A stretch of 64,000 nt of DNA from Flammeovirgaceae bacterium UBA6059 (lineage in GTDB: Bacteria > Bacteroidota > Bacteroidia > Cytophagales > Cyclobacteriaceae): the NCBI GenBank assembly GCA_002435755.1, contig DIYH01000024.1:496001-560000 (forward strand), read 5' to 3'. Both the position numbers and the translations under genes were made by a program. Position 1 is the stretch's first letter. Every line of letters begins with the position of its first letter. The notes under the pieces were generated by a model. It did not search any database and had not been told where the DNA came from. It was given only the letters and a program-made list of their open reading frames with translations. This document shows, piece by piece, positions 20,490 to 28,898 of the stretch.

Positions 20490-23330
20490 TTATCTGATGT
20501 TATAAGATATTCCAAATCGATTCCACCATCCGAAATAGGCATAGTCTGCAACTCGCTCTGGTATCCCCTGGTAGACTATGGAAGGTGAATTAGTGACGTT
20601 AAGAAACTCAGCGAAAATGCGAGCGCGATCTGTTATGCTGTAGCTGGTATTGATGTCCAGTTGTATACGGTCCTCCTGGACCAGGTCATTTCTAGCCTCT
20701 CCGGCCACTGTCCTCAAAAATGATCCATTGTAATTGACAGACGCTTTGGCGCTGAGCCCTTTGTAATCAAAACTCATGGCCCCATTCCAGGTATGTTCTG
20801 CCTGACCTGGCAGGTTAATATCTGACCGATCACTGGTAGTGGCATCAGATCCGGTGTAGGTGTAGTTAAAGTATACGCCCAGTCCCGCTAATATTCCCGG
20901 TAGAAAGTCCAGGGACAGTTGGCTGTTAAGTTCAAAACCGTAGACCTGTGCGTTTTCACCGTTTTGCTCCTGACGAAACTGAAACCCGGGAAACTCATCA
21001 TAAAATGGATCTCCTGGCCTTAAAAACCGGAGGTTACGGCTGAATTGAAAATCATCAATGTTTTTGTAGAACAGTCCACCGGACAACACGCCGATTGAGC
21101 CAAAGTAATGCTCAACTAAAAGATCCAGGTTGAAGGCACTTCCTGGTCTCAACTCAGGATTACCAGCCCTAATGCGAGATCCGTCTTCGTCAATACTCAG
21201 AAAGGGTACTAGATCATTGAAATTTGCTCTGGCATAGCTGTATGTCATGGCCGCACGGAGGTTAGTGAACTTTGTCAGGCCGTACTTAACATGGACGTTG
21301 GGTAACCAGAAATCGTATTCCGTTTCATCTGCAATAGGGATGGCCTCACCTGTGATGTTATTGACTGAAAAAGCATCGTACATGACCCGGTTAGTCTCGT
21401 ACCGTAACCCGGCCAGCAACATCAGCTTGTTTATTTGCAGCTTGTTCATGAGATAGGCTGCTAGGATGTCCTCAGTAGCTGAGTAGGAGTCATTGAAAGT
21501 GTTTCGGTTGGAGCGGATCGGGTCAAATACAAACAGGTTTTCATTGCTCTCCACAAAGGAACGAAAACGGATTTCTGAAACACCCGGTCCAAATCTTACT
21601 TCGTTGTTAAGGAAGTCCTGGTCTTCAAAGTCACTTATGACACTGGCAAAGCCAGCTCTTTCGTCAATCACCCGATTGGGGTCCGAGAAATTGTGGATAT
21701 TGTTTACTCTGTCCTTGTTATTAGCTTGAGATCTAGCCTTTATTCCTGCCTTGAAAAAACCTGACGAATTGCCTACGTTGTAGGGGATAGAGGCGTTGAC
21801 CTTTGCGACGGCATTGGAAGAGGTAAGATCCAGGTCTACTATATCGTACCTGCTGATTTCATTGATCAAAAACGGATTGTGAAGGCTAAACTCAGAGTTT
21901 AAGGTTTCAAATGCCGGAAACTCTGAATAAATTCCCTTTGGGCCATTCAGGGAAACCAAGTCTACTCTGAAGTCAGCTCCTCTTTCAAAACGTCCGTTTA
22001 GTGCATCTTCAACTCTCCGGCTATCAGCATAATAAAGCCCCCAGTCAAGATTCACACTCTTTATGGAGTGTTGCCCCTCAAGGTTGTAAGAGAGGTTTTC
22101 AGAGTAATAATCACGAAGTGAGACATCCCTTCTCAGTTCTGTTTCTCGAATAGTATCAAGTGACTGCCACTGAACACCTGCAGATTCATTCAGAAAGACC
22201 CTCAACCGGTTCCTTTCGTCTAAATCAGACCTTCGGGAGTACATGAAGTTGAATATGATCTCGTTATCCGGATCAAATTCATAATCCAACGTGAAGGTAG
22301 TACCCATCCTGGTGCGCTGGTTCTTAAGGTCTGATAACTGGTAGTTTTCCATGACCACTGTATCCCTTTCAAGAGACAAGACAGGTGTATCACCAAATGG
22401 CGACCAGACAGCCTCCAGTTTATCCTCTTCATTGTCGGTTTCAAAGTAGCTGAACCCTGCCACCAGGCCCAGACGTCCATTCCTGTAGTTGTCAGAAAAG
22501 AACCGCTTACTAAGCTTGAGCCTACCTATCCCATTATAGCCTTGGGAGAGTGAGTTATATCCCATACCCGCTTCTGCTTTCAATTGCAGATTGGTGCTCC
22601 TTGCTGTTGGGGTACGTAGGTTGATAGATCCACCGATGGCATCACCATCCATGTCCGGGGTGATGGCCTTAACAATTTCCATGGAGGCAAGCTGATCCGC
22701 TGGGATGAGGTCAAGAGATTCGTTTCTTGAGCCATTGTCCTGGGTGGAAGGTATCTGTTCGCCATTGATGTTAATCGCTGTAAAGTGAGCGGGAGTACCT
22801 CTCAGAGAGACGGTGGAGCCTTCTCCTCTTGACCGGGTAATGTTCACTCCAGGTACCCGCTGGAGTGCCTCTGCCACGTTCAAGTCCGGGAAGCGGCCTA
22901 TCAGATCTGCGGAGACTATATTTTTTATGTTATCAGATGTTCTTTGTTGGTTAAGGGCTCGTGCTTGCCCTTCAACATTTCCTGTTATAATGACCTCCGA
23001 TATCAGGACAGAATTGTAAGCAAGACCCTGATCGATAACTAACGTTTCCCCACCGATCACCCGGACCTTTTGTCGTTCCTCTTCATAACCCAAATAACCG
23101 AAAACCAGGTTGTGCTCCCCCTCACGAATACCATTGATGCGATACTGACCATCCAGACCTGTGACTGCACCAAGACTGGTACCCTCAATTAATATTAGCG
23201 CCCCAATCAGTGATTCTCCCGATTGCTGGTCGGTGACTTTGCCTGTAACTGCACCCAATTGGGCATATCCTGCTACCGAGGATAGGGTGCCTACAACAAA
23301 CGTAAGAAGATATGAGGCTCTACATAACAT
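20490..23330 (-). CDS. TonB-dependent outer membrane receptor
   Basis: A 946-residue protein with a signal peptide (ending AGYAQ). It has a carboxypeptidase-D-like regulatory domain at about 25-105 (VTGKVTDQQSGESLIGA), a plug domain at about 125-240 with ALQRVPGVNI, SLRGT and GGSIN landmarks, and a long beta barrel ending in the aromatic/basic WNRFGISYNIR. It would import a ligand across the outer membrane with energy from TonB-ExbBD. Its style is that of the stand-alone TonB-dependent receptors rather than a canonical SusC, and no SusD follows. The start codon overlaps the stop of a 38-residue ORF as TAATG. Downstream are two surface lipoproteins, a phosphatase and an alpha-galactosidase, which point to a galactoside or phosphoester-containing substrate. 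Confidence 0.92.
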   Translation of the reverse strand: MLCRASYLLTFVVGTLSSVAGYAQLGAVTGKVTDQQSGESLIGALILIEGTSLGAVTGLDGQYRINGIREGEHNLVFGYLGYEEERQKVRVIGGETLVIDQGLAYNSVLISEVIITGNVEGQARALNQQRTSDNIKNIVSADLIGRFPDLNVAEALQRVPGVNITRSRGEGSTVSLRGTPAHFTAININGEQIPSTQDNGSRNESLDLIPADQLASMEIVKAITPDMDGDAIGGSINLRTPTARSTNLQLKAEAGMGYNSLSQGYNGIGRLKLSKRFFSDNYRNGRLGLVAGFSYFETDNEEDKLEAVWSPFGDTPVLSLERDTVVMENYQLSDLKNQRTRMGTTFTLDYEFDPDNEIIFNFMYSRRSDLDERNRLRVFLNESAGVQWQSLDTIRETELRRDVSLRDYYSENLSYNLEGQHSIKSVNLDWGLYYADSRRVEDALNGRFERGADFRVDLVSLNGPKGIYSEFPAFETLNSEFSLHNPFLINEISRYDIVDLDLTSSNAVAKVNASIPYNVGNSSGFFKAGIKARSQANNKDRVNNIHNFSDPNRVIDERAGFASVISDFEDQDFLNNEVRFGPGVSEIRFRSFVESNENLFVFDPIRSNRNTFNDSYSATEDILAAYLMNKLQINKLMLLAGLRYETNRVMYDAFSVNNITGEAIPIADETEYDFWLPNVHVKYGLTKFTNLRAAMTYSYARANFNDLVPFLSIDEDGSRIRAGNPELRPGSAFNLDLLVEHYFGSIGVLSGGLFYKNIDDFQFSRNLRFLRPGDPFYDEFPGFQFRQEQNGENAQVYGFELNSQLSLDFLPGILAGLGVYFNYTYTGSDATTSDRSDINLPGQAEHTWNGAMSFDYKGLSAKASVNYNGSFLRTVAGEARNDLVQEDRIQLDINTSYSITDRARIFAEFLNVTNSPSIVYQGIPERVADYAYFGWWNRFGISYNIR

Positions 23331-23446
23331 TATAGTATCTCTATCAAAAGCAGGATAAAAAGCAACACCAGGAGACCAATGATGACCTCCTTCATTTGGT
23401 TCTGCTTTAACCTTTTTTCAGTCGTCTTATTGGATTTCTTCCGCAT
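23330..23446 (-). CDS. 38-residue single-pass membrane peptide, overlapping the TonB receptor gene
   Basis: The peptide begins MRKKSNKTTEKRLKQ, very basic, and continues from about residue 21 as an uninterrupted hydrophobic stretch (VIIGLLVLLFILLL) ending LIEIL. Its TAA stop shares a base with the ATG of the TonB receptor (TAATG), which favours translational coupling. A cytoplasmic basic tail with one transmembrane helix is the natural topology. Function is unknown. It could be a leader whose translation sets receptor expression, or a small membrane subunit. Being short, it could also be chance, but composition and exact overlap argue for a gene. No clear promoter was identified in the roughly 200 bp upstream. 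Confidence 0.55.
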   Translation of the reverse strand: MRKKSNKTTEKRLKQNQMKEVIIGLLVLLFILLLIEIL

Positions 23447-23649
23447 AGACTTATTGTTTCCAGCTAACAAAACTCCTGGAGTGGGCCAATAATTACCCAT
23501 CACATTTGATTCAACTTATCTGTACAGATGATTCAGAAAGGAGTAAGTGAACTCGCCTAAATCTTAACCAAGGCTTATCCGAGTGTTTTTTAAGTGGGGC
23601 TTAATGTGTTATAAGAGTTAAAAGGGATTGACAGAGTCAAAGGCTCAAA

Positions 23650-24020
23650 ATCACCTCACTGAGATCAATCTCAGCCGGAAACCCATTTTTTCTTCATGCG
23701 ATTGATGCTTTTTTTGACACCTGTAGGGGTGATGTTGGAGACACTGGCGATCTCCTTGTTTTCCATGACGACCTTGATGTAAGCGCATATCCTCAGGTAA
23801 TTTTGGGTGAGGCTTGGATAGTTCTTTTCAGGCCATTGAAGAAACTGGGATGTACTTTTTCAAACTGGTACATAAACATAGACCAGCTTACTTCATTCAA
23901 GTGGTTAGCTCTCGTTCCTTTAGCTCTAGGGTTTCCTCTGCCATCTGCTTCTCGGTCTCACGTAGCAAACTGATCTCAGAGTTCTCGGAGACCAATTCAT
24001 CGTTTTTGATGCTGAGGTCA
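23650..24020 (-). pseudogene. Relic of a TPR/LuxR-type regulator (3' part, internally deleted)
   Basis: This stretch matches the 3' part of the intact regulator at 28899-30758 over long identical runs covering the helix-turn-helix and the preceding coiled coil. It is not translatable. One base is missing in the TTCTT repeat near 23825, a changed T-run near 23690 brings in an early TGA, and about 130 bp between the coiled coil and the helix-turn-helix are deleted near 23900. The TPR sensor half is absent; homology stops near 24017. It abuts an orphan T9SS sorting domain on the opposite strand, the same order and orientation as the flanks of the intact regulator/adhesin pair further on. Confidence 0.85.
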
Positions 24021-24116
24021 CCTTTTGGACGATATATGCCACGTTGGGTGATGTTGGAGGTGCCAAAGTACCTCTATAGAAATGCTCTATCTTACCAGTG
24101 TGGACGATGATGGTAC

Positions 24117-24317
24117 TGTATTTCTGCTAATGAACAGTCACAGTTTGGTCTTATATCACTTCAAGAAAGAATCATCTCAACTGGTAATCTACAAGCAGAT
24201 GAGAGTGGAAGGATTGATCAACAACTCAGTCTTGGCAATCAACTGCCTGCAGGCATCTATGTCCTGACAGTAGAGTCTACTCAAAAGCTATTCAGGTTTA
24301 ATATCATTAAGAAGTAG
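24117..24317 (+). pseudogene. Orphan T9SS type A sorting domain (3' relic of a giant gene)
   Basis: The 66 codons before TAG at 24315 read ISANEQ...LISLQ...LQADESGRIDQQ...LPAGIYVLTVES...NIIKK. They align along their length with the last residues of the giant protein ending at 9343 (GISANEQ, LVSLQ, LQADEAGRIDQQ, LPSGLYILMIE, NLIKR). No start codon, signal peptide or passenger is attached; a TGA lies in frame a few codons upstream. It is therefore the tail of a lost surface-protein gene. The 24318-24470 stretch beyond it holds nothing recognisable. Confidence 0.85.
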
Positions 24318-24470
24318 TGGTGTAGAAGTGAATGATGATCGCAACTTGTGAGGAGAGATACAAGCGAAATTAACCTGTTAGTGCATTTCCGTATGCTGAA
24401 TCAGGTATGTATCGCCAGTGTTGCGCATGGTGTTTTGAGAGTAGTGTGTATAGATAATACGCACTAAACA

Positions 24471-24914
24471 CTATGTCTTAGCTAGCTTTTCTCTATAGTT
24501 TTTGACCAATTTTTCGCAATACTCCGCTTTGTTAACTTTAATATGTTCTAACTCTTCAAAATCTCCTATTGTTGGATTGAGCTTTCTCAAATTATTGTGA
24601 CTCCAAACAGCTAGGTCGACAATTACTGGAGCAAGTTCTAGGGCTTCTTTTGTCAAGTGGTAGTAGTTCACTTTGTTATTATCAGGTCTTCGAGATTTTG
24701 TGATCAAACCAATCTCTTCCAGCCATTTTAGTCTTTTTGTAAGCACGTTGGTTGCAATTGCCTCTGGTCGCTCGAGAAAGTCCTTAAACGTTTCTACATC
24801 TTCTATTAACATCTGCTTGATGATCACCAATATCCATCGATCTCCTAATATGTCTAGTGAAGAAGTAATGGCGCAACTGCAGCGAAAATCAACTGATTCA
24901 TTTGAAGTCAACAT
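24471..24914 (-). CDS. HxlR-family winged-helix regulator
   Basis: The preferred start is at 24914 (MLTSNESVDF), nine codons inside the longest frame, because it places the family's CSCAITSSLDILGDRW box near the N-terminus as usual. The 147-residue product has the winged-helix core with TNVLTKRLKWLEEIGLI (recognition region) and the YYHLTKEA wing. HxlR proteins are dimeric repressors or activators that often control a divergent gene. The NTF2-like gene diverges from it across a 179-bp spacer carrying three copies of a palindrome-like operator, so autoregulation and control of that neighbour are likely. The inducer is unknown. Confidence 0.88.
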   Translation of the reverse strand: MLTSNESVDFRCSCAITSSLDILGDRWILVIIKQMLIEDVETFKDFLERPEAIATNVLTKRLKWLEEIGLITKSRRPDNNKVNYYHLTKEALELAPVIVDLAVWSHNNLRKLNPTIGDFEELEHIKVNKAEYCEKLVKNYREKLAKT

Positions 24915-24945
24915 AAATATAGTTTTTACGAAAAATCTCAATTAT

Positions 24946-25034
24946 TACTTGCTGATAGAAAGTAATAATGTAATTTTACTTGCTCAGCGAAAGTATTAAT
25001 TAGAGGCCAATAATTTAATAGCTCATAGAAAGTA
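24946..25034. promoter_or_regulatory. Three-site operator between HxlR and NTF2-like genes
   Basis: Three 19-bp sites of the form TACTTGCTnAnnGAAAGTA occur at 24946-24964, 24977-24995 and 25016-25034, the last with a weaker left arm. Each is an imperfect palindrome. Centre-to-centre spacings are 31 and 39 bp, the first close to three helical turns. A further partial copy begins at 25042. These are probable HxlR binding sites. Confidence 0.6.
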
Positions 25035-25093
25035 AGTAGTCTACTTGCTTGAATAGAAGGAGCAACATTTAGCCTAAAACACAAAATCATATT

Positions 25094-25477
25094 ATGGAAA
25101 AGAGTCCAGAACAATCATTCAGGGAGTACGATGCAATTGAGAAAGCCTTACAATCTTATATGCAATCTGCAAAAACCGGTGATGCTAGTGGTTACGCCGA
25201 AGACTGGTATGAACACACCCGAGTGGTTGGCAGTCTTGGTGGTCAGTTTTATAACATAACCCGAGATGAAACGATAGCATTTGCAGAAAAACTAGGTGGC
25301 TCTTTGGATGTTGAAAGTCGTATTGCTTATGTCGATTATCAAGGAAATGCAGCAGTAGCGAGACTCGAATCTTTAAATTGGGGTGGTGTCAGATATACCG
25401 ACTTTTTTATCTTAAGTAAAGCGGAGGGTCAATGGAAAGTCAGTGGAAAGGTGTTTGACTCACATGACAAAAACTAA
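25094..25477 (+). CDS. NTF2-like (lumazine-binding-2/SnoaL-type) protein
   Basis: A 127-residue cytoplasmic protein with the cone-shaped NTF2 fold pattern: N-terminal helices (IEKALQSYMQSAKTGDA), a W/H-containing pocket segment (DWYEHTRVVGSLGG), and C-terminal strands ending DFFILSKAEGQWKVSGKVFDS. The family contains ligand-binding and small-molecule-converting proteins, and no specific activity can be assigned. It is divergent from the HxlR gene and shares its operator region, suggesting a detoxification or stress role of the kind common among HxlR targets; this is inference. Confidence 0.8.
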   Translation: MEKSPEQSFREYDAIEKALQSYMQSAKTGDASGYAEDWYEHTRVVGSLGGQFYNITRDETIAFAEKLGGSLDVESRIAYVDYQGNAAVARLESLNWGGVRYTDFFILSKAEGQWKVSGKVFDSHDKN

Positions 25478-25581
25478 TTGTAAAACTTGATTCCCTTCGT
25501 TGTGCGGGATTCTTTTTCTGTATTAACGTGAACTGAATTCAGGGCGCCAAGATGATATAGAGCGATTGATAGCAAGCGGTT

Positions 25582-27441
25582 TTACTTGCTCAAAGGATCT
25601 GCTTGCTTATAACACTCCTTAATCTGGTCGTTCGTCAATAGATGAAGTTGTGAAAAGGCTGATTTGCTATCTGAATATCCTGAGATCTGTTCTTTGTTCT
25701 CCTTTATCCATTCAATAGCCACATCTACAATCCTTTGATTTGCTTTGATATGACCATAGTCGCCAACAACGCTTGTTACCATCCCAGGTAACTCTAATCT
25801 AGGTTCTGGAGCAAAGATGATTTGTGATAGCTTTCCCCGGAATTCGCGAATTTCATTACTCCAAGCCTCAAACTCCTCAGGCATATATTTTTGATCGATG
25901 CTATGCCTCCCTTCATGCGCAAGCATTGAAGCTTCTGTTCGGTATTGCTCGTACTTCGACAAGAACGCTAGTTTGAGTTCCGCTCCTGATAGTCCTTTTG
26001 AAGCAAGGTCCTCATATAGATCAACGATAGCGTCGAATCTCCATTTTGCAGCTAAACCCTTTGCTACTTCCAGTTGATCTTGAGTCGAGTTAGCCAAGAA
26101 CTCATTGATGACCTTTTCGGTCTTGCCTCTTTCGATAGGATCTGTAGCCGTTTTCCAGGCATTGATTGGCCCGCTTAGGTATACTTCCCTTACCCGTATG
26201 ATTTCATTATCAGTGGCCCATCCACCAATGGCTTTGTTTTCCCAAAACCAGCTTGAAAAGCCATTTGATACCATCATGTCTATTTGTGTATAGGTAAACT
26301 CTGGCTTATAGCCATACTGTTCTACTATGGCTTTTTCCTGATTTACAATGTGACCAAGGGCTAGCACATACCCACTGTAATTTCCCGTACCGCCCGTAAA
26401 GCCTCTAGCACCGAAATGTTCTTCGGTTACTTTTAAGAAATCATCTTCGCTGTATTCATTCTGTGCCGTAAAAGAGAGGTTGTCCCAAAGCTCCTTTCTT
26501 CTGTTGTCTAACCAATCTATATAGGCGTCTTCATCTTCTTGCTCGACGGCAATTAGACGATAGTATTTATTGGTCGCCTTTTCAACTTCTTTTAGATACC
26601 GAGAATAGGTAATGGCATCTCTCGTTTTTTGATTATAGGACGATTTAGCGCTGTTCTTCGTGACATAAGCTGGTATAAATTCATAGAACCTGGATGCTGA
26701 GAGGGCATCAATTAGCATTTCTTGATCTGAAACAGACAGCATATTGCCACTCCAGTTTTCGCAGACCTGGCTTAGCTTCTTAGCTGAAGCTTTCAAATAT
26801 GGATTCACCCTCTGGATATCTTGAATTTGAAAATAAGACTGCCACGCTTTCATGACATTATGACCATCATTGTTTAGCAAGGCTATGCCTAGTAACATTT
26901 TAGACGGTGAAGGTAGACCTGCATCAGTTTCTAGTACCTTTGAAAGTAGTTGAGAGGTATGGGCAAGTAAGCTTGTATCGATCGACACCCCGTTGGATAC
27001 TTGGTCTATTGAATAAGCGTATACTGCATTTGCATATTCGGTATTTGCCTTATTGACTTCATTTTCTGATTGGGCAAATGCTCTAGCTTTTAATGCAGCT
27101 TCCAATGCTTCATTGAAGTGGTGAGATTCCCTTTCGATTCTGCCGATAAGCATCCAGGTGTCGTGTTTTTCATTGCCAATGAAGTCAGCTTCTAGTAGTC
27201 TTTCTTTTGCCAAAGCATAATTTTGATAATACTTCCAGTCCTGGTGGGCAAGTCTTCTTAACACCTTACACTTTTCGTCATTCTGAATGGTGTCAATAGT
27301 TAAGATTGCTTCTAGTATGCTATGCGACTCTTTTAAGTTGAAATGATCATAAGCCGCATCAGAAGCAGCTATGGTGTTTTCTTGCCCCTTGAGTATTGAA
27401 TATGTTGGAAGTAGCAACAGGAAAAAGAGTAAGCCCCTCAT
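25582..27441 (-). CDS. Secreted TPR-like protein with HEGRH metallopeptidase-like motif
   Basis: A 619-residue protein with a signal peptide (MRGLLFFLLLLPTYSILKGQ). The N-terminal half is all-helical with TPR-like pairs (ESHSILEAIL, HHFNEALEAALKARAFA). The C-terminal half contains MLAHEGRHSIDQ. There His509-Glu510-x-x-His513 fits the zincin HExxH signature, and acidic helices follow (EEFEAWSNEIREF) that could supply a third ligand. This would make it a periplasmic or surface zinc peptidase, but the rest of the domain is not recognised, so the function is tentative. It lies 89 bp after the AraC gene on the same strand. Confidence 0.65.
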   Translation of the reverse strand: MRGLLFFLLLLPTYSILKGQENTIAASDAAYDHFNLKESHSILEAILTIDTIQNDEKCKVLRRLAHQDWKYYQNYALAKERLLEADFIGNEKHDTWMLIGRIERESHHFNEALEAALKARAFAQSENEVNKANTEYANAVYAYSIDQVSNGVSIDTSLLAHTSQLLSKVLETDAGLPSPSKMLLGIALLNNDGHNVMKAWQSYFQIQDIQRVNPYLKASAKKLSQVCENWSGNMLSVSDQEMLIDALSASRFYEFIPAYVTKNSAKSSYNQKTRDAITYSRYLKEVEKATNKYYRLIAVEQEDEDAYIDWLDNRRKELWDNLSFTAQNEYSEDDFLKVTEEHFGARGFTGGTGNYSGYVLALGHIVNQEKAIVEQYGYKPEFTYTQIDMMVSNGFSSWFWENKAIGGWATDNEIIRVREVYLSGPINAWKTATDPIERGKTEKVINEFLANSTQDQLEVAKGLAAKWRFDAIVDLYEDLASKGLSGAELKLAFLSKYEQYRTEASMLAHEGRHSIDQKYMPEEFEAWSNEIREFRGKLSQIIFAPEPRLELPGMVTSVVGDYGHIKANQRIVDVAIEWIKENKEQISGYSDSKSAFSQLHLLTNDQIKECYKQADPLSK

Positions 27442-27530
27442 CTTATTTTATCATTATGCTTTGCACATCCTACGGATAACCAGTTGTCAAAGCAACGCCA
27501 ATGTGACAATCTAAAATTGTATCAGGCTAA

Positions 27531-28322
27531 CTATTTCAGGAGCAACCTGAATTGATGTGGTGTGATGCTATTACAAGCTTTGAAGGTCTTTATGAAATGC
27601 GATTCATCAAAAAAACCACAGTCTGAGGCTATTTGAGCAATAGAGTTTCTCTCAATGAATAGTTTTTTTGTAGCGCTCTTAACTTTTCTCTCCATTTGGT
27701 ACTGTCCTATCGTAATGCCAAAATGCTCCTTGAAGACTCTGGACATATAGTTAGCATGGACAAAGACCCGATCTGATAGAGCCGCCAAGGAGTGGTTTTC
27801 ATCAGTTTCGTTATCTAGAATCCGTACTAATTTGCCTAACCAAGGCTTTCTTGAGGGAATAGCTGTATTTTCCTCATCAGTTATAAGTTGCGTTAGCAAC
27901 TCCTCAAAAAAATCAATCTTCCGCTGTTTTAAAAAGTCTATCAATAGGTGTAATACAAATGGGTGATTTTGTATGCTTTTGATTTGGGGCTTGATCTTTT
28001 TTGAATTTATGCCATGGTTATCAAACCATCCCGAGTCAAACTCAATGTTCAGGCATTTGGTCTGTTTAGTGATGAATTGGTTTTGATGTTTGTAATGTGC
28101 TGGTCTAAATAGCACACTGCTGGGAGAAATGATTTTTTGTGAATTTGGAGTGGTTTCGGAATACAGCCCTGAGTAGAGAATACTTAAATAGGCATTGCTG
28201 TGCGCATGGAGCGTAGATGCAGATTTTTCATGAAGCGTGCTTTTTACCGAAATCATATCGGTCTTATAGGACTTTATAGTCTGGCCTAAGTATTGCCCTT
28301 CATTTAAGATATGTTCGTTCAT
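27531..28322 (-). CDS. AraC-family transcriptional regulator
   Basis: A 263-residue protein. The N-terminal cupin-like half (about 25-115) contains LHAHSNAYLSILYSG and SPSSVLFRPAHYKHQN. The C-terminal double helix-turn-helix (about 165-263) contains LAALSDRVFVHANYMSRVFKEHFG and IAQIASDCGFFDESHFIKTFK. It probably senses a small ligand through the cupin domain. The target is unclear; the HEGRH-protein gene lies directly downstream on the same strand and is a candidate. Confidence 0.9.
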   Translation of the reverse strand: MNEHILNEGQYLGQTIKSYKTDMISVKSTLHEKSASTLHAHSNAYLSILYSGLYSETTPNSQKIISPSSVLFRPAHYKHQNQFITKQTKCLNIEFDSGWFDNHGINSKKIKPQIKSIQNHPFVLHLLIDFLKQRKIDFFEELLTQLITDEENTAIPSRKPWLGKLVRILDNETDENHSLAALSDRVFVHANYMSRVFKEHFGITIGQYQMERKVKSATKKLFIERNSIAQIASDCGFFDESHFIKTFKACNSITPHQFRLLLK

Positions 28323-28369
28323 TGAATTGTTTGCTGAGGTTCTTGCTAAACTGAGCGTTACAATGCAGT

Positions 28370-28768
28370 TTAGGTTTTGTTGTGTGTTCGTGTGACTTTA
28401 AAGATTGAACCTTCTTTTTCATAGCCAAGCTTATCATAATAGGGATCAACATCAGACATAACGAATACATCAATATCTGGGAAATCAGTTAAGATACACT
28501 CCATGAGTTTTTTTCCAATCGAAAGTCCTCTCCGGTTTTCATTTACGAGCAAATCAATTACCCAAACGAATAATCCAGAATCACTTAATGAACGAGAATA
28601 CCCGCACAGTTCATCCCCAATCAATGCAACATATGTAATAGAGCTTTCAAGGGCTTTTCGATAGATGGGTTTTAAATAATCCTTCCATTCTTCACCTTCA
28701 GATTGAACCAGCTTCATTAGGTTCTCGTAATCAAGAGTTGGATTGTATTTTCTGATTTTAAGATTCAT
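28370..28768 (-). CDS. GNAT-family N-acetyltransferase
   Basis: A 132-residue single-domain protein with the GNAT core: strands around YVALIGDELCGYSR and FVWVIDLLV, an acetyl-CoA loop NRRGLSIGKKLM, and a C-terminal DPYYDKLGYEKEG motif typical of acceptor-side residues. It would transfer an acetyl group from acetyl-CoA to an amine; the substrate is unknown. It is 47 bp upstream of the AraC gene, same strand, so co-transcription is possible. Confidence 0.85.
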   Translation of the reverse strand: MNLKIRKYNPTLDYENLMKLVQSEGEEWKDYLKPIYRKALESSITYVALIGDELCGYSRSLSDSGLFVWVIDLLVNENRRGLSIGKKLMECILTDFPDIDVFVMSDVDPYYDKLGYEKEGSIFKVTRTHNKT

Positions 28769-28898
28769 ATTGTTTTATGACACACAACGTCCAATCATCA
28801 TCCGTAAGCCGGGCTTTCTAAATACGTATAAAAGTATCGGATAGCACTAACCTTGACAAACCGGTCTGCCGTAATCAGATAGGCTAGTGACTCTTCTT

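Noticed and set aside
20486..20551. Upstream extension of lipoprotein paralogue 2
   Set aside because: It overlaps the TonB receptor 3' end and would hide the lipoprotein signal peptide, which begins at 20485.
23447..23640. Bacteroidota -33/-7 promoter for the TonB operon
   Set aside because: I could not place a convincing TTTG / TAnnTTTG pair at the correct spacing by eye.
24082..24267. 61-codon plus-strand frame in the relic region
   Set aside because: It runs in a different frame from the recognisable sorting-domain remnant, which explains the sequence better.
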